A stretch of DNA of 64,000 nt from Megalobrama amblycephala (taxonomy: Eukaryota; Chordata; Actinopteri; Cypriniformes; Xenocyprididae). Below the pieces are notes generated by a model, which saw only the letters and a list, made by a program, of their open reading frames with translations, was not told the origin of the DNA and did no database searches. The stretch spans positions 38,328,228 through 38,392,227 of the forward strand of contig NC_063062.1 of NCBI RefSeq assembly GCF_018812025.1. Reading direction: 5' to 3'. The translations under genes and the position numbers were made by a program. Numbering within the stretch: position 1 is the first letter of the stretch; every line of letters begins with the position of its first letter. Below are positions 12,901 to 22,500 of the stretch, in pieces.

Positions 12901-15120
12901 AGAGTTTCAGTGATGGCAGGAGATTCTGTAGTTCTACACAGTGATGTTAATGAAACACAGACATATGAAAATATAGAGTGGAGGTTTGAAAAGAGTCGTA
13001 TAGCTAGAATCAAGAGAGCGATTGGGAACAATCCTATATATGAGGATGAGAGATTCAGAGACAGACTGAATCTAGATCAACAGACTGGATCTCTGACCAT
13101 CAGAAACACCAGAACCACAGACTCTGGACTTTATCTACTAACTCTCACGACTGAGGATAAAGAGTTAATCAAGAGATTCAATGTTACTGTTAAAGGTGAG
13201 AAGAAAATTAAAGTGTCATTCATCTCATTCTCTTCATAATATAATACTAAATCATCCTTTAAACTTCCAGTTATATTTATGAATATACAGTACTGTGCCA
13301 AAGTCTGAGGCACATTAGCATTTTTACCAACAAAAAATTGTTTTAAGCCATTAAGTTTTTATATATTTTGCTGTCAGGTGTTAGTAGGAAACATTAGTTT
13401 ACATTTCCAAACTTTCCTTTTGCCATTAATCTTAATTTGTAATAAGTGAGATTTTTGATCTGATCTCACATCGTTGTCTGTCTGTGATTACATGAAGAAA
13501 CAGAAAATGATATAAAAATCCAGAAGAACTGTGGTGACGTCTTGAAGAAACCTTCCTGCAAACCTGAAAAACTATGCACATGTGTTTCTAAGAAAAAAAA
13601 ACTTTGAAACAAACAGGATGGTCACAGCAAATATTGATTTGATTTAGTTAATAGAAGTTAATTGATAAATAAAATCTATTTATGACACTATTTTTGAAAG
13701 CATCCTCAAGTGCCTAAAACTTTTCACAGTACTGTAGCTTTGCAGTTCAGTTTCTTCAAGCATCTCAGAGACATTGCCACAGTTTTTCCTGGATTTAGTT
13801 TGTCTCAGTTGTTTCTGTTTCTTCATGTGACCCAAAAACAGACTTAATGATGGTGAGATCAGATCTCTGTGTGGATCACCGGCTGTTGTCAGACTCCTTA
13901 TGCATACAGAAATCTCACTGGATTATTACAGTTAATGGCAAAAGCAATGTTTGAAAATGTAAACTAAGACTTTTGTACAGTAGTGTATATATGGGTTTGT
14001 CTAATCAATACATTCCCTCTGCTCACCAGTGGCACCAACAACCACCTCACAAGCCCCAATCTCAGAAACACAGACTTCACAGCCTCCAGAATCATTTCCT
14101 GTATATCCAATAGTGTTGATCTCTGCTGCTGCTGGATCTCTGCTGACTGTAGCTGCAGTTTGGATCTTGTGCATCTGCTGGAGACAAAGAAAAACAGAAC
14201 AACAGGGCAAGTGTTTATCATCAACCTACTGATATCAACACAAAGCTGTCAGTGATGATTTGCTGTTTTAACATGTCTGTCATTATTAAACAGTCCAGAA
14301 GCATGATGAAGAAATAACTTTTGCTGATCCAACATTCTACACACGAAATGCGGTGAGATAATTCATGTTTGTACACTCAAAAAAACAAAGGGTTGATTCA
14401 TTTTATGAATTGGTACATTGCTAATATGTTTTAATACATTTCTAACATGTAATTTAGCTCCAACTTACCTAAACACACCTGTTTGGAAATTAGTTAGACC
14501 TTGATTAGCTGTTCAGGAGTGTTCAATAGACCTTTATCACAGTGAACAAGAACAGAAAACCAGCAGCCAAGGTCAGGATTTTCATTAAATAATACATTAA
14601 ACTTTGGTTTGTTTTTTACCAAATCCTATTCCCTCAGAACACATTTTGCATTGGATCATACATTTGAGGGACACTTTTCTTTAAATTCTCCTTTTCATTT
14701 TATGGTGAACTATTTCTTTAAAGAACAATCCAAAATAATTGCATAGCATATATCAATACCATATTATCATTTAAAATGTGTATCAGGTCATACTGCATAT
14801 TTAATACCACATGCCAAAAATGTTTAACATTTAAGAAATAGTTTTTATCACCGTCACACAAAGTTACTCTCTCATACTTAAATTTCAAAATAAAAGTCCC
14901 AAGCATATAAAAGACACAGAAACTCCTCCATTATACACAAACACAAGATCCTCGTTCGGCATTTATTGATGAATCTCCAGCAAATTTCTGTTTATTCTTT
15001 TTGATCTTCTGTAGGTTTTGCATCTGAAACATCAAATTTCTCTGACCTTTTTTTTTTTGTTTCTTACAGAAATCTGAAATGACGGAGGTGGTTTACACAT
15101 GTTTCATCACAGATCAATAA
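9999..15120 (+). CDS. CD2/SLAM-like single-Ig membrane receptor (gene 2), 219 aa
   Basis: Five exons join in phase: 9999-10041 (signal peptide MVDALFVLSLWHMIG), 12866-13195 (Ig V-type domain), 14030-14206 (Ser/Thr/Pro stalk and membrane span), 14294-14352 and 15070-15120 (tail, TAA). All junctions are GT-AG except the third intron, with a GC donor (GG|GCAAGTG). The Ig domain keeps IEWRF and DSGLY but has no cysteine, a CD2/SLAM-like trait; it carries N-x-T sites at NET and NVT. The stalk (TTTSQAPISETQTSQPPES) suits O-glycosylation. The membrane span is about 25 residues, ending [11 protein letters not shown]. The tail has two Tyr contexts, PTFYTRN and EVVYTCF; the second is ITIM-like but with Phe at +3. 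Likely a type I cell-surface immune receptor with one ectodomain. Intron 1 holds two TTAA-flanked MITEs. Gene 3 is its tandem duplicate. Ligand and cell type are unknown. Confidence 0.8.
10230..10961. mobile_element. TTAA-flanked MITE in intron 1 of gene 2
   Basis: Terminal inverted repeats beginning TTAAAGTCCCCCTGT and ending ACAGGGGGACTTTAA; about 730 bases with no transposase ORF. The corresponding region of the paralogous intron (near 19,850) does not contain it. TTAA target preference suggests a piggyBac- or Kolobok-mobilised family. Confidence 0.75.
11968..12654. mobile_element. Foldback TTAA-type MITE in intron 1 of gene 2
   Basis: Ends read TTAAAGGATTAG and CTAATCCTTTAA, and the two halves are long imperfect inverted copies (CACCCCCATGTCATCCAAGATG against CATCTTGGATGACATGGGGGTG). 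The centre carries a 15-bp stem near 12,331-12,404 (GCCTTCCCTATTCTA). Relatives of the same family lie at 17,783-18,012 and 24,792-28,579. No ORF of its own. Confidence 0.8.
14353..15069. other. Last intron of gene 2
   Basis: Intron between the two tail exons, GTGAGA donor to TTACAG acceptor. No inserted gene. The stretch 14,870-15,060 aligns by eye with 36,228-36,444 in gene 3, where a MITE with a nested solo LTR has been added. Confidence 0.6.
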
Positions 15121-15130
15121 TCAAAGAAAA

Positions 15131-15325
15131 AAAGAAGTATGCACGAGTTTCCTACAACCCATGATGTCTTGCATCAAAAGTGCGAGTGTCTTCCGGTTCG
15201 AAGGAAACAAGCGTGACGTGACACTCATTCATTCAGTCATTCAAGATTTAGCAACTCAAACTTGCTAATGATGTGGGAACACAATCTTAACGAACTTAAA
15301 AAGGGTGAAGTGACAGAAATAACCA
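15131..15325. other. Replaced 3' UTR segment of gene 2
   Basis: Just after the stop codon gene 2 and gene 3 are identical for about ten bases, then differ completely for about 190 bases, then match again from GCTTTTTGGTTTCC (15,331; 36,605). The gene 3 version has an AATAAA at 36,570; the gene 2 version has none. Nature of the inserted or substituted DNA is not recognised. Confidence 0.5.
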
Positions 15326-15541
15326 GTGTTTCTGCTTTTTGGTTTCCTTTAGACTGATATTATCAACATTTGGCCAAAACTACATTTTTGGCTTATTGAA
15401 ATATGAAAAATACATGTAAACATGAAATGTGAAATGTGGCATTATCAGAAAGTGATTTTTTATTAATTTTTTTAATAACTCAATATCGATCATTATAAAG
15501 TCTCATATTCTAAATTATTTAAATTGATTCATTAATATGCA

Positions 15542-15801
15542 TGTCACGTATTGTGTCTAATGAAGCTCATGAGGATGAAAATGAAGAGAAAACAGGATCT
15601 TTATTAATTAAACTCTTTACAAACACTATAATAAAGACACATACATTGACAAGAACGGACAACAACTGAAAGAAACAGAGTATAAATACTAGAACAAATG
15701 TGGGTGTTCATAATTGGATACAGGTGAAAACTAATGATATAATTAACAGACAGAAAGAAACTAGGTCAAACTAGTAAACACAAAACAGCAGACATGTGAC
15801 A
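15542..15801 (-). mobile_element. Candidate solo LTR (gypsy/ERV-like)
   Basis: A 260-base unit starts TGTCACG and ends TGTGACA, with near-identical 5-base flanks ATGCA and ATGAA. On the minus strand it holds a TATA-like TATTTATACTC and an AATAAAGATCC poly(A)-type signal, which sets the orientation. No internal retroviral sequence remains. One mismatch in the flanks lowers confidence. Confidence 0.5.
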
Positions 15802-16929
15802 ATGAATCTGTAAGGTCTGCCCAAATGGCCCAACAACGGTTTCCAATAGAGCAGGTGAAGGTTTCCTGCACGTTCAGTCAAAGTAGTTTAAATCTCTGAC
15901 TCCATTTTGTTATGATCTCAAATTTAGGTTAGAATGCCAATTTATTATTGACAATTTATATGATTATTCTATTTAAACTCTTTACTCTTATTGTACTCAT
16001 TCATTCAGATCTCAGAGTCACAGGGTCCTCGCACCGGCCCTTCATTATGCGGACCCACGATCACAATCTCACCAGTCTGATCAATATCCAGAGGTTATGG
16101 CTAGAGCGATTTATCAATGCTGCCCATGCTTGCTATTGTTAAAAGGTACCCATGTAGCCCCATACAATCACCTATATAACAACTTAGTTAAAGCTCCGAC
16201 AGTAATCGGGGGTTATGACCAGTACTATGATGTAATGCCCCATACAGTAAATGATATAACTATATAACAACTTAATAAAAGCAGAAGAAATGTCCAGAAG
16301 TTATGGCCAGTACTCACATTTGTCTAGCCCCATATAGTGAAAGTGATTGCATAACAACTTAGTTAAAGTCAAATAGTTAGTCAGATATCTAGAATCTCTC
16401 CATAAAATCCAAGATCTAGTATGAACTTAACTCTGGTCGCAGATTTGCGGTGATGCATCATAATCTACTGAAGTCAATAATTTCAGAATAAGTCAGAATA
16501 AAATCAAATGTAATAATTTATTAGTCAGGTCAAGGTATCATGCCAATTATAATCATTCAAAGATAATTGATGCAAAACATCAAATGCTCAGAAATAAAGA
16601 GTAAAAGATGCATGCCTGACATCAGAAAGATACATAATGCTGAATGTCTGAAGGACACAGAGCATTACGGGCCGATCTGGCTACAGAATCGCACCCTGAA
16701 CGCTTGCGGCATTTCTTTAAATATCAGACCAAGACAGAAACCTCCTCCAAAGGAGATGCGAGTTAACAATGGGAATTTGCATTAATCAAGGTCCCAGACT
16801 TGGGTAGTTTACACCTTAACAACAGAAGATCATTGACATGAAAGACCCTGTGAAAGAGGCACAAACACAAAATATCTCTTTAAAACCTTTATTACTTTTT
16901 GGTTTACTTGTGTGGGGACTGGACCATTT
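15802..16929. other. Spacer between the two duplicated units
   Basis: No gene is supported. A roughly 115-base motif (CCCATACA...ATATAACAACTTA) appears degenerately three times between 16,150 and 16,370, suggesting an old tandem or LTR-derived repeat. The second duplicated unit begins at about 16,930. Confidence 0.4.
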
Positions 16930-17560
16930 TTTATTTATTTATTTTGTTTCCACAAGCTGTAATTAACAGTGTTTCTGTTATTAATGAGGAATAACAGAAG
17001 ACTGTCACTGATACTGTGAGCCTCATCTGTCTGTAGAAAAATCAAACACAGTTATCACAGATATAATAATAATAATAATTTAAAAATAAATTTGCAGTAT
17101 GGTGTTTGTGTATTTAGTGACTTTATCAAGTTTATTCAGATATTAATAACCTTGACAAGAAACACCATCCAGGGGTGCGTTTCCCAAAGCGAACTACGGT
17201 CGCAAGTTCCGTCGTTACCAATAGAGTTCAATGGGACTTGCGACCGTAGTTCACCAACGATGCTTTCGGGAAACTCACATCAATATAGACATTTTAAAGG
17301 CTGATCTTGATTCTTCTGAAGAATTTCTGAACTTAATTAATACAAATATAATGACAGAAATGACCTTGATCTGGTTTTAATTATACAGTTTACAATTTTT
17401 GTTTGTTTTTCTCCTTTTTTAATTCTTTGATTTTTTTTCTTCTATATTTACCTCCAGATGCTAATGCTGGTCAGTGAACTGAAAGCATTAACAGGGTTTG
17501 AAGTTAACACGTGCACTTTTGAAATAAGTGAGAATATCATTTGATTTGGCATAATTAGAG
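16930..17560 (+). pseudogene. Broken duplicate of the 3' end of gene 1
   Basis: From TTTCCACAAGCTGTAATTAACAG onward the sequence follows the last intron and final exon of gene 1 (4,503-5,200). The acceptor CCTCCAG and exon start at 17,458 survive, but the reading frame stops after YANAGQ, and the Ig and membrane exons are absent. It marks the left edge of the tandem duplication and is almost certainly non-functional. Confidence 0.75.
17170..17277. mobile_element. 108-bp palindromic mini-element with CATC duplication
   Basis: Inserted in the gene 1-like intron: gene 1 reads AAACACCATCAATATAGAC at 4,710, whereas here 108 bases separate two copies of CATC (17,166-17,169 and 17,278-17,281). The insert is near-palindromic (ACTACGGTCGCAAGTTCC against GGGACTTGCGACCGTAGT). 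Confidence 0.8.
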
Positions 17561-17650
17561 AAATGTGCTTTCATTTATTATAAAGTTGATCTAACTCATA
17601 AAACACGTAAAACAGTGAAAGGAGTATTATGTCCGAAATCTCAGTATTCA

Positions 17651-17697
17651 AAAAAACAAAACAAAAACAAACAAACAAACAAACAAACAAACAAAAA
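17651..17697. repeat. (AAAC)n microsatellite
   Basis: Run of CAAA units; absent from the paralogous position near 5,380. Confidence 0.85.
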
Positions 17698-17782
17698 ACA
17701 CCCCAATAATCCAGTATAAATGCGGCCATAAGTGCTTCTCTGCCGCCATCTAGTGGTAATCTTATGTCTTTTTTTCCTTTGT

Positions 17783-18012
17783 TAAAGGATTAGTTCACTT
17801 TTAAATAAACTTTTGCTTATAATTTACTCACCCCCATGTCATCCAAGATGTTCATGTCCTTCTTTCTTCAGTCGAAAAGAAATTAAGGTTTTTGATGAAA
17901 ACATTCCAGGATTTTTCTCCATACAATGGGCTTGAATGGGCACCAGACGGTTCAAGGTCCTAAAGACAGTTTCAGTGCAGCTTCAAAGGGCTTTAAACGA
18001 TACATACCCTTT
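17783..18012. mobile_element. One arm of a foldback TTAA-type MITE
   Basis: Matches the left arm of the element at 11,968 (AAAGGATTAGTTCAC, CACCCCCATGTCATCCAAGATG) and stops at the centre, where LTR-like sequence follows. Confidence 0.65.
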
Positions 18013-18490
18013 AAGTAGCACGCTGTCCTGTCTTTCGTCGCGTGCTCATTGTTTTGGTTGGTCACAGTCGCTGTCAAGTCCAGTCGAAAGTTTCTGTTTA
18101 TTTCTTCTTTGTTATCAGTTTCTGTCTCAGATTCGGTCGCCGGCATCCGGAGGTTTGTCTCTGTCCGGATTTCACACGCTTGTGGATGTACGTGAAATTG
18201 CCCTCGAGTGAGCCCTGCCTTGTTTCTTCCCGGTGTATCTGGTGCGCTTTGTCTTTAGGCGAGATCCAGATTCTGGTGAGCTTTCTCTCCTGTTGTGTGT
18301 GGATTATACCTTCAGTCATCATTCGTGTGAGGATTTCTCCCCGGTCTCCGACCAGAGTGGATTACATCATTGGACGCCGCGTCTGGTTTCTCCTGTGGAC
18401 TGTGACTTTGGTGCTCTTTACCCTCTCTCTATCTCTTCTAAATAAACACTGTGAACTTGCATTTGACTCCGAGACTCCTTCTGACATAAG
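18013..18490 (+). mobile_element. LTR-like fragment, family uncertain
   Basis: A GC-richer block ending AATAAACACTGTGAACTTGC and CTCCTTCTGACATA, the kind of poly(A)-containing end seen in fish gypsy LTRs. It sits exactly where the paralogous region (before 8,860) lacks it. Neither TG...CA ends nor a target duplication could be confirmed, and overlapping ORFs of 64-171 codons show no known domain. Confidence 0.4.
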
Positions 18491-19364
18491 GCGTTGCTAT
18501 GGGTCTGAAGTGAGCTACACCACAGTTGCACAATTTCCATGTCTCCACCACTTCTGACACTCTTTCAGCCTTTATCTGAAAACATTTTCCCTGAAGTTTG
18601 AATCACAATAGTTTTTAAGAGCTCAATAATAACCATACTTAGACTATAAAGGCAGACTGATCTTAACTGTTCTGTGTGATGATGTTTAATGTCACTGACA
18701 GCCTCTGGTGTCCCATTTAGACACTTGTTAGCAACCATCATTTTCAAGACATGCAACGGCTTTATAAATCACATTTGATAAAAATGGCTTTATTTTAAGC
18801 CATTTAACCAAAAATTCATTAAACCCATTGAGACAATGGAACTGGAAGTACAAAATTTTGAGCTTTGTTATTCTGCAGTAGTAGTCAAGTTCGATTTATG
18901 CCAAGAAAGCCTATACCAGCCTGACCAATAATATTTCGCTTTAGTTACTTTAACTATTTGAAATTGTGTCTCTTGTGTAAGCAGTGGTGATGCAGTAATG
19001 TGCGGCCATGCTGAATAAAGTTCCAAAAACTCTTTCAAATTCAATATTTTTATTACCATTATTGCCATTTTTACAGTGAAAGAAAGGGCCTCAGGATTAT
19101 AACTAGTTAAACACCTATTGGCTGTGTTGGATTTGCTCATTCCTTTTAATCTGTTGGCCAGTAGCTTACCCCACCTTTTGGCACTGGCATTACTCTGACC
19201 TGCTGAGACCCACACTTGTTACCTTGTGGCTCTATATAGTAAAACAGCGCTTTAAATGACCTCAATTTCTGTTAGTTTTTAAAATTTATTTAAGCTTTAT
19301 TTAACCAGGCAAGTCATTAAGAACAGGTTCTTATTTTCAATAACAGCCTTTTTGGTGTTTCCTG
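18491..19364. other. Duplicated 5' flank of gene 3, no separate gene
   Basis: Follows 8,870-9,770 of the first unit (for example GGGTCTGAAGTGAGCTACACC). Contains small private insertions such as 19,275-19,345. No coding region is supported. Confidence 0.5.
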
Positions 19365-19594
19365 ATCTCCGCCCCATTATTTCCTGTCTCTCATCTGTCC
19401 TGTCAAATAAAGGCAAAAAAAATTACTCTCCACCTCTCGCCATCAAAAACCAACAAACTCTCCGCCTTCAGTTATCTAGTAAAGCTACAACTGTAAGATT
19501 GTAAGAGATCTGCTACGACATATTTCCTTTGTGACTAGTTTAGAACTGTAGAGTGTTAATATTTCAGAGTATTCTGTGAGCTTTTCAGCTGGAA
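19365..19594 (+). promoter_or_regulatory. Conserved 5' flank of gene 3 (probable promoter region)
   Basis: Shares the TTTCCTGTCTCTCATCTGTCC block and the GAGCTTTTCAGCTGGAA immediately before the ATG with gene 2. Function inferred from position and conservation. Confidence 0.35.
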
Positions 19595-22500
19595 ATGGTT
19601 GACACATTATTTTCGCTCAGTTTGTGCTTGTGGCATATGATTGGTAAGTTACAAGTGTTTTTCTATTATTATTTTTTTAAAGTATTAATCCAGTCTTACT
19701 ATTTAAATCAGCATTTGCTGTTCATTCCAGACAAAGATGGAGTTTGAGGTCTGTTAAAGTGCATTATACACAAATGTTCATTTAAAAGATTATGAGATAG
19801 TATGTATAAAGTTGCTCAGAGTAAAATTTTTGTCTTAAGTGTGTAAAAATTCTAAGAATGACGTAATTTTACTTATTCCTAGACTTAAGCCGTGCACACA
19901 CACTTAACAATTGTAAGGCCGATTATGAATGTAAATTGATACTTATGACAAACGCGTCCAGTCAGAGCCAGTTGCGTTCAGTCTGCGATTACAGTCGGTG
20001 TTCAAATTCCATGTGTAAGTATAAATCTGCTTCAGTCCCAGGAAACAATCGCTGTGTGTTGAGCACAGTCTTAGAATGTTTTAGGTAGTCGTTAAATGTG
20101 TGAACGGCTTTAAGAAACCTTAACCTAGCTAAAGGCTGGTTCACACTGTGCGATTTTGGCCAAGATTTGGTCGTCTGAGACAAATTTTGCAAATCCTAAA
20201 AGATTCCTATAATCCTAGCCTAAAATCTGTTGTCTTTGATCGCTAGTTTGACATGTTCACCGACAGCCGATTAATGACCGTTGCGATCAAATTTTACCTC
20301 AGACGAAATTCTGGCAGTGTCAGAAGATTTGGCGCACAATCCTCCAGTGTGACTTCTACGATGAACGTCAAATTGTCTTCGTTTTTCAAGACAAGCCGTG
20401 ATCAAAATTAATGATAGAGATGTCGTTGTTAGCCACCATTTCAGTCCCGTGTGTAATGCAGCTCACTGTCAACGAATGTGTATGTTTTGATGATGTAAAA
20501 CTCCGGACTCCAGAGTTTTCATGTGCGCGTCCGTTTTTAACGCGTTTTGACTGTCGTGCAGTCTGACATTAATGACAGCTGAGATCCCACAGTGTGACAT
20601 GAGGATCATGTTCGTACAGTCTGACAAGTAACCATCGCAAAGGACTATTATAAATCGCACAGTGTGAACCCGGCTTAAGAGTAACAAGATGGCAGCAAAG
20701 AAGAGAAAACACACTTTCTAATGAAGATATGCTGTATTGGAGGTATATGATGACATGAGTTGATAAAATTATATAAACTTTATTGACAATTCTTTTTGTA
20801 ACTGACCTAATAGGAAATGTAATAAATTTAAATAAATGTAATTTAATAAAAATGACTTAAACAATAATAATACATTTAATAATACATTTAATTACTTTTA
20901 ATATACTTTTTATAACTTTAAATGTAACAACTTCTCTCACTCTACAAATCAATGCTCTGACTGGAAAAAAGCAGCAGTGCACCAGTGATGACTCTGGCCC
21001 ATCAGTCTATAGAAAACAGGCTCTTAAAGGTACAATCTGTAAGATGTTCACTGTAAAATATCCAAAAACCACTAGGCTAGTTTTATATATTTTGTCCAGC
21101 TGATTACTAACAATATCTCTAATGTTTTCAACTACTTGTAAATCATGAGAAAATTCCCATTCTAAATTCCCAGTTACCCTTTGTTACCGCCTTTACTGAC
21201 GTAGAAACCACATGACAACAGTGCCGTGAACAAATGCGGAAGTAGTGTCTAGCGTCCAGCAAACCACTAGCTTGCTTCAAGCAGTTCCTTATTTACTTCT
21301 TGCACGTTTTATGGTGGATTGTGTTACTTATTTATGGAACATAATTACTGTTTGCCATCTGCCGCTGGTTCTGTCGACAAGGACAGCTCCCGTAAACCTC
21401 ATACTCATGACCGGAAAAGCGGAAGCGGCGCCGGCGACTGTGTCATAATAAAAGTCCCGCTGCTCGTGAGGCGTGTGTTGATCAATCTCTCCAGCTCCTC
21501 GTTCAGCTCCACAACACTCGCTCCTGCTCTGCTTCACACTACAGTAACATTAATAATCACATCCATGAACATGAGTTCTTCCCGACTCCAATCCCTATTC
21601 TTTTGCACCGTCCGTTGAGATGGAGACCACATGTCCCAAGTTTCCACTCTAAAACTTGGCGTCATCAAACTACGCCTTTGTTTTGAATAGGCTTCTAGCG
21701 AAAAATATTACAGATTGTACCTTTAAATAGTTGCTAAATTTACCACACCAAACATAGTGGCCAAAAGTGATGTGCAAAGTTTTGTTTTGTTTTATAAATT
21801 ACCCTACAATTTATATTTAAATGTTTTAAAATATGAGAGAATAATAAAACACTAAACTAGAGGTATTTATCTGACAAAAGTTTTGGTAAAAAAAAAAAGT
21901 GAAAACTACAGCTACAGGTTTACAGGAAAACAAAAAAAGCACACATTGACTACAACATAATCAGTTTTTAATATTTCATTGGTCCTCTTGTTTTTGCATG
22001 TGTTCATAATTTCTTTGGATGACAGTCTGGCCAAAAATAATTTTAATTTTTAATTTAAAATTTCCTTTCATTATCACACATGAACCAATTGATATATGTG
22101 ACATGCTTACATCTTTTAACACATTTTTAAAATATTTTAATTAAGGCTGAAGATGTCAATGTTCATATGGCTGGACATCACATTTGGTCACTACTCTATG
22201 CTCTATGTACTACTCTAGTTCATTGACTTTCCAACTGACCATCAAACCATGCGGCAAAAGCAAGCCACTTTTATGTTGATAATGGACTTCCCTGGAATTG
22301 TTGAAGCCGTTGATAGAACTGATGATGCGTCATTACTCCAACTGTAGATGAGGAGATTACACTCTGCTTATTGCAAACACAGGGAAGCGCAGCAACACAC
22401 AAACATGTCAAATTAAAAGGATTATTGTAAAAGATTAAAGATAATAATGCTTTGGTGGAATTTTTACATAGGTGGTTTCCGTTTCCTCTCTAAAGACGTG

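Noticed and set aside
18042..18557. 171-codon ORF near the gene 3 5' flank
   Set aside because: It lies in an LTR-like fragment absent from the paralog, has overlapping ORFs on both strands and no domain I know.
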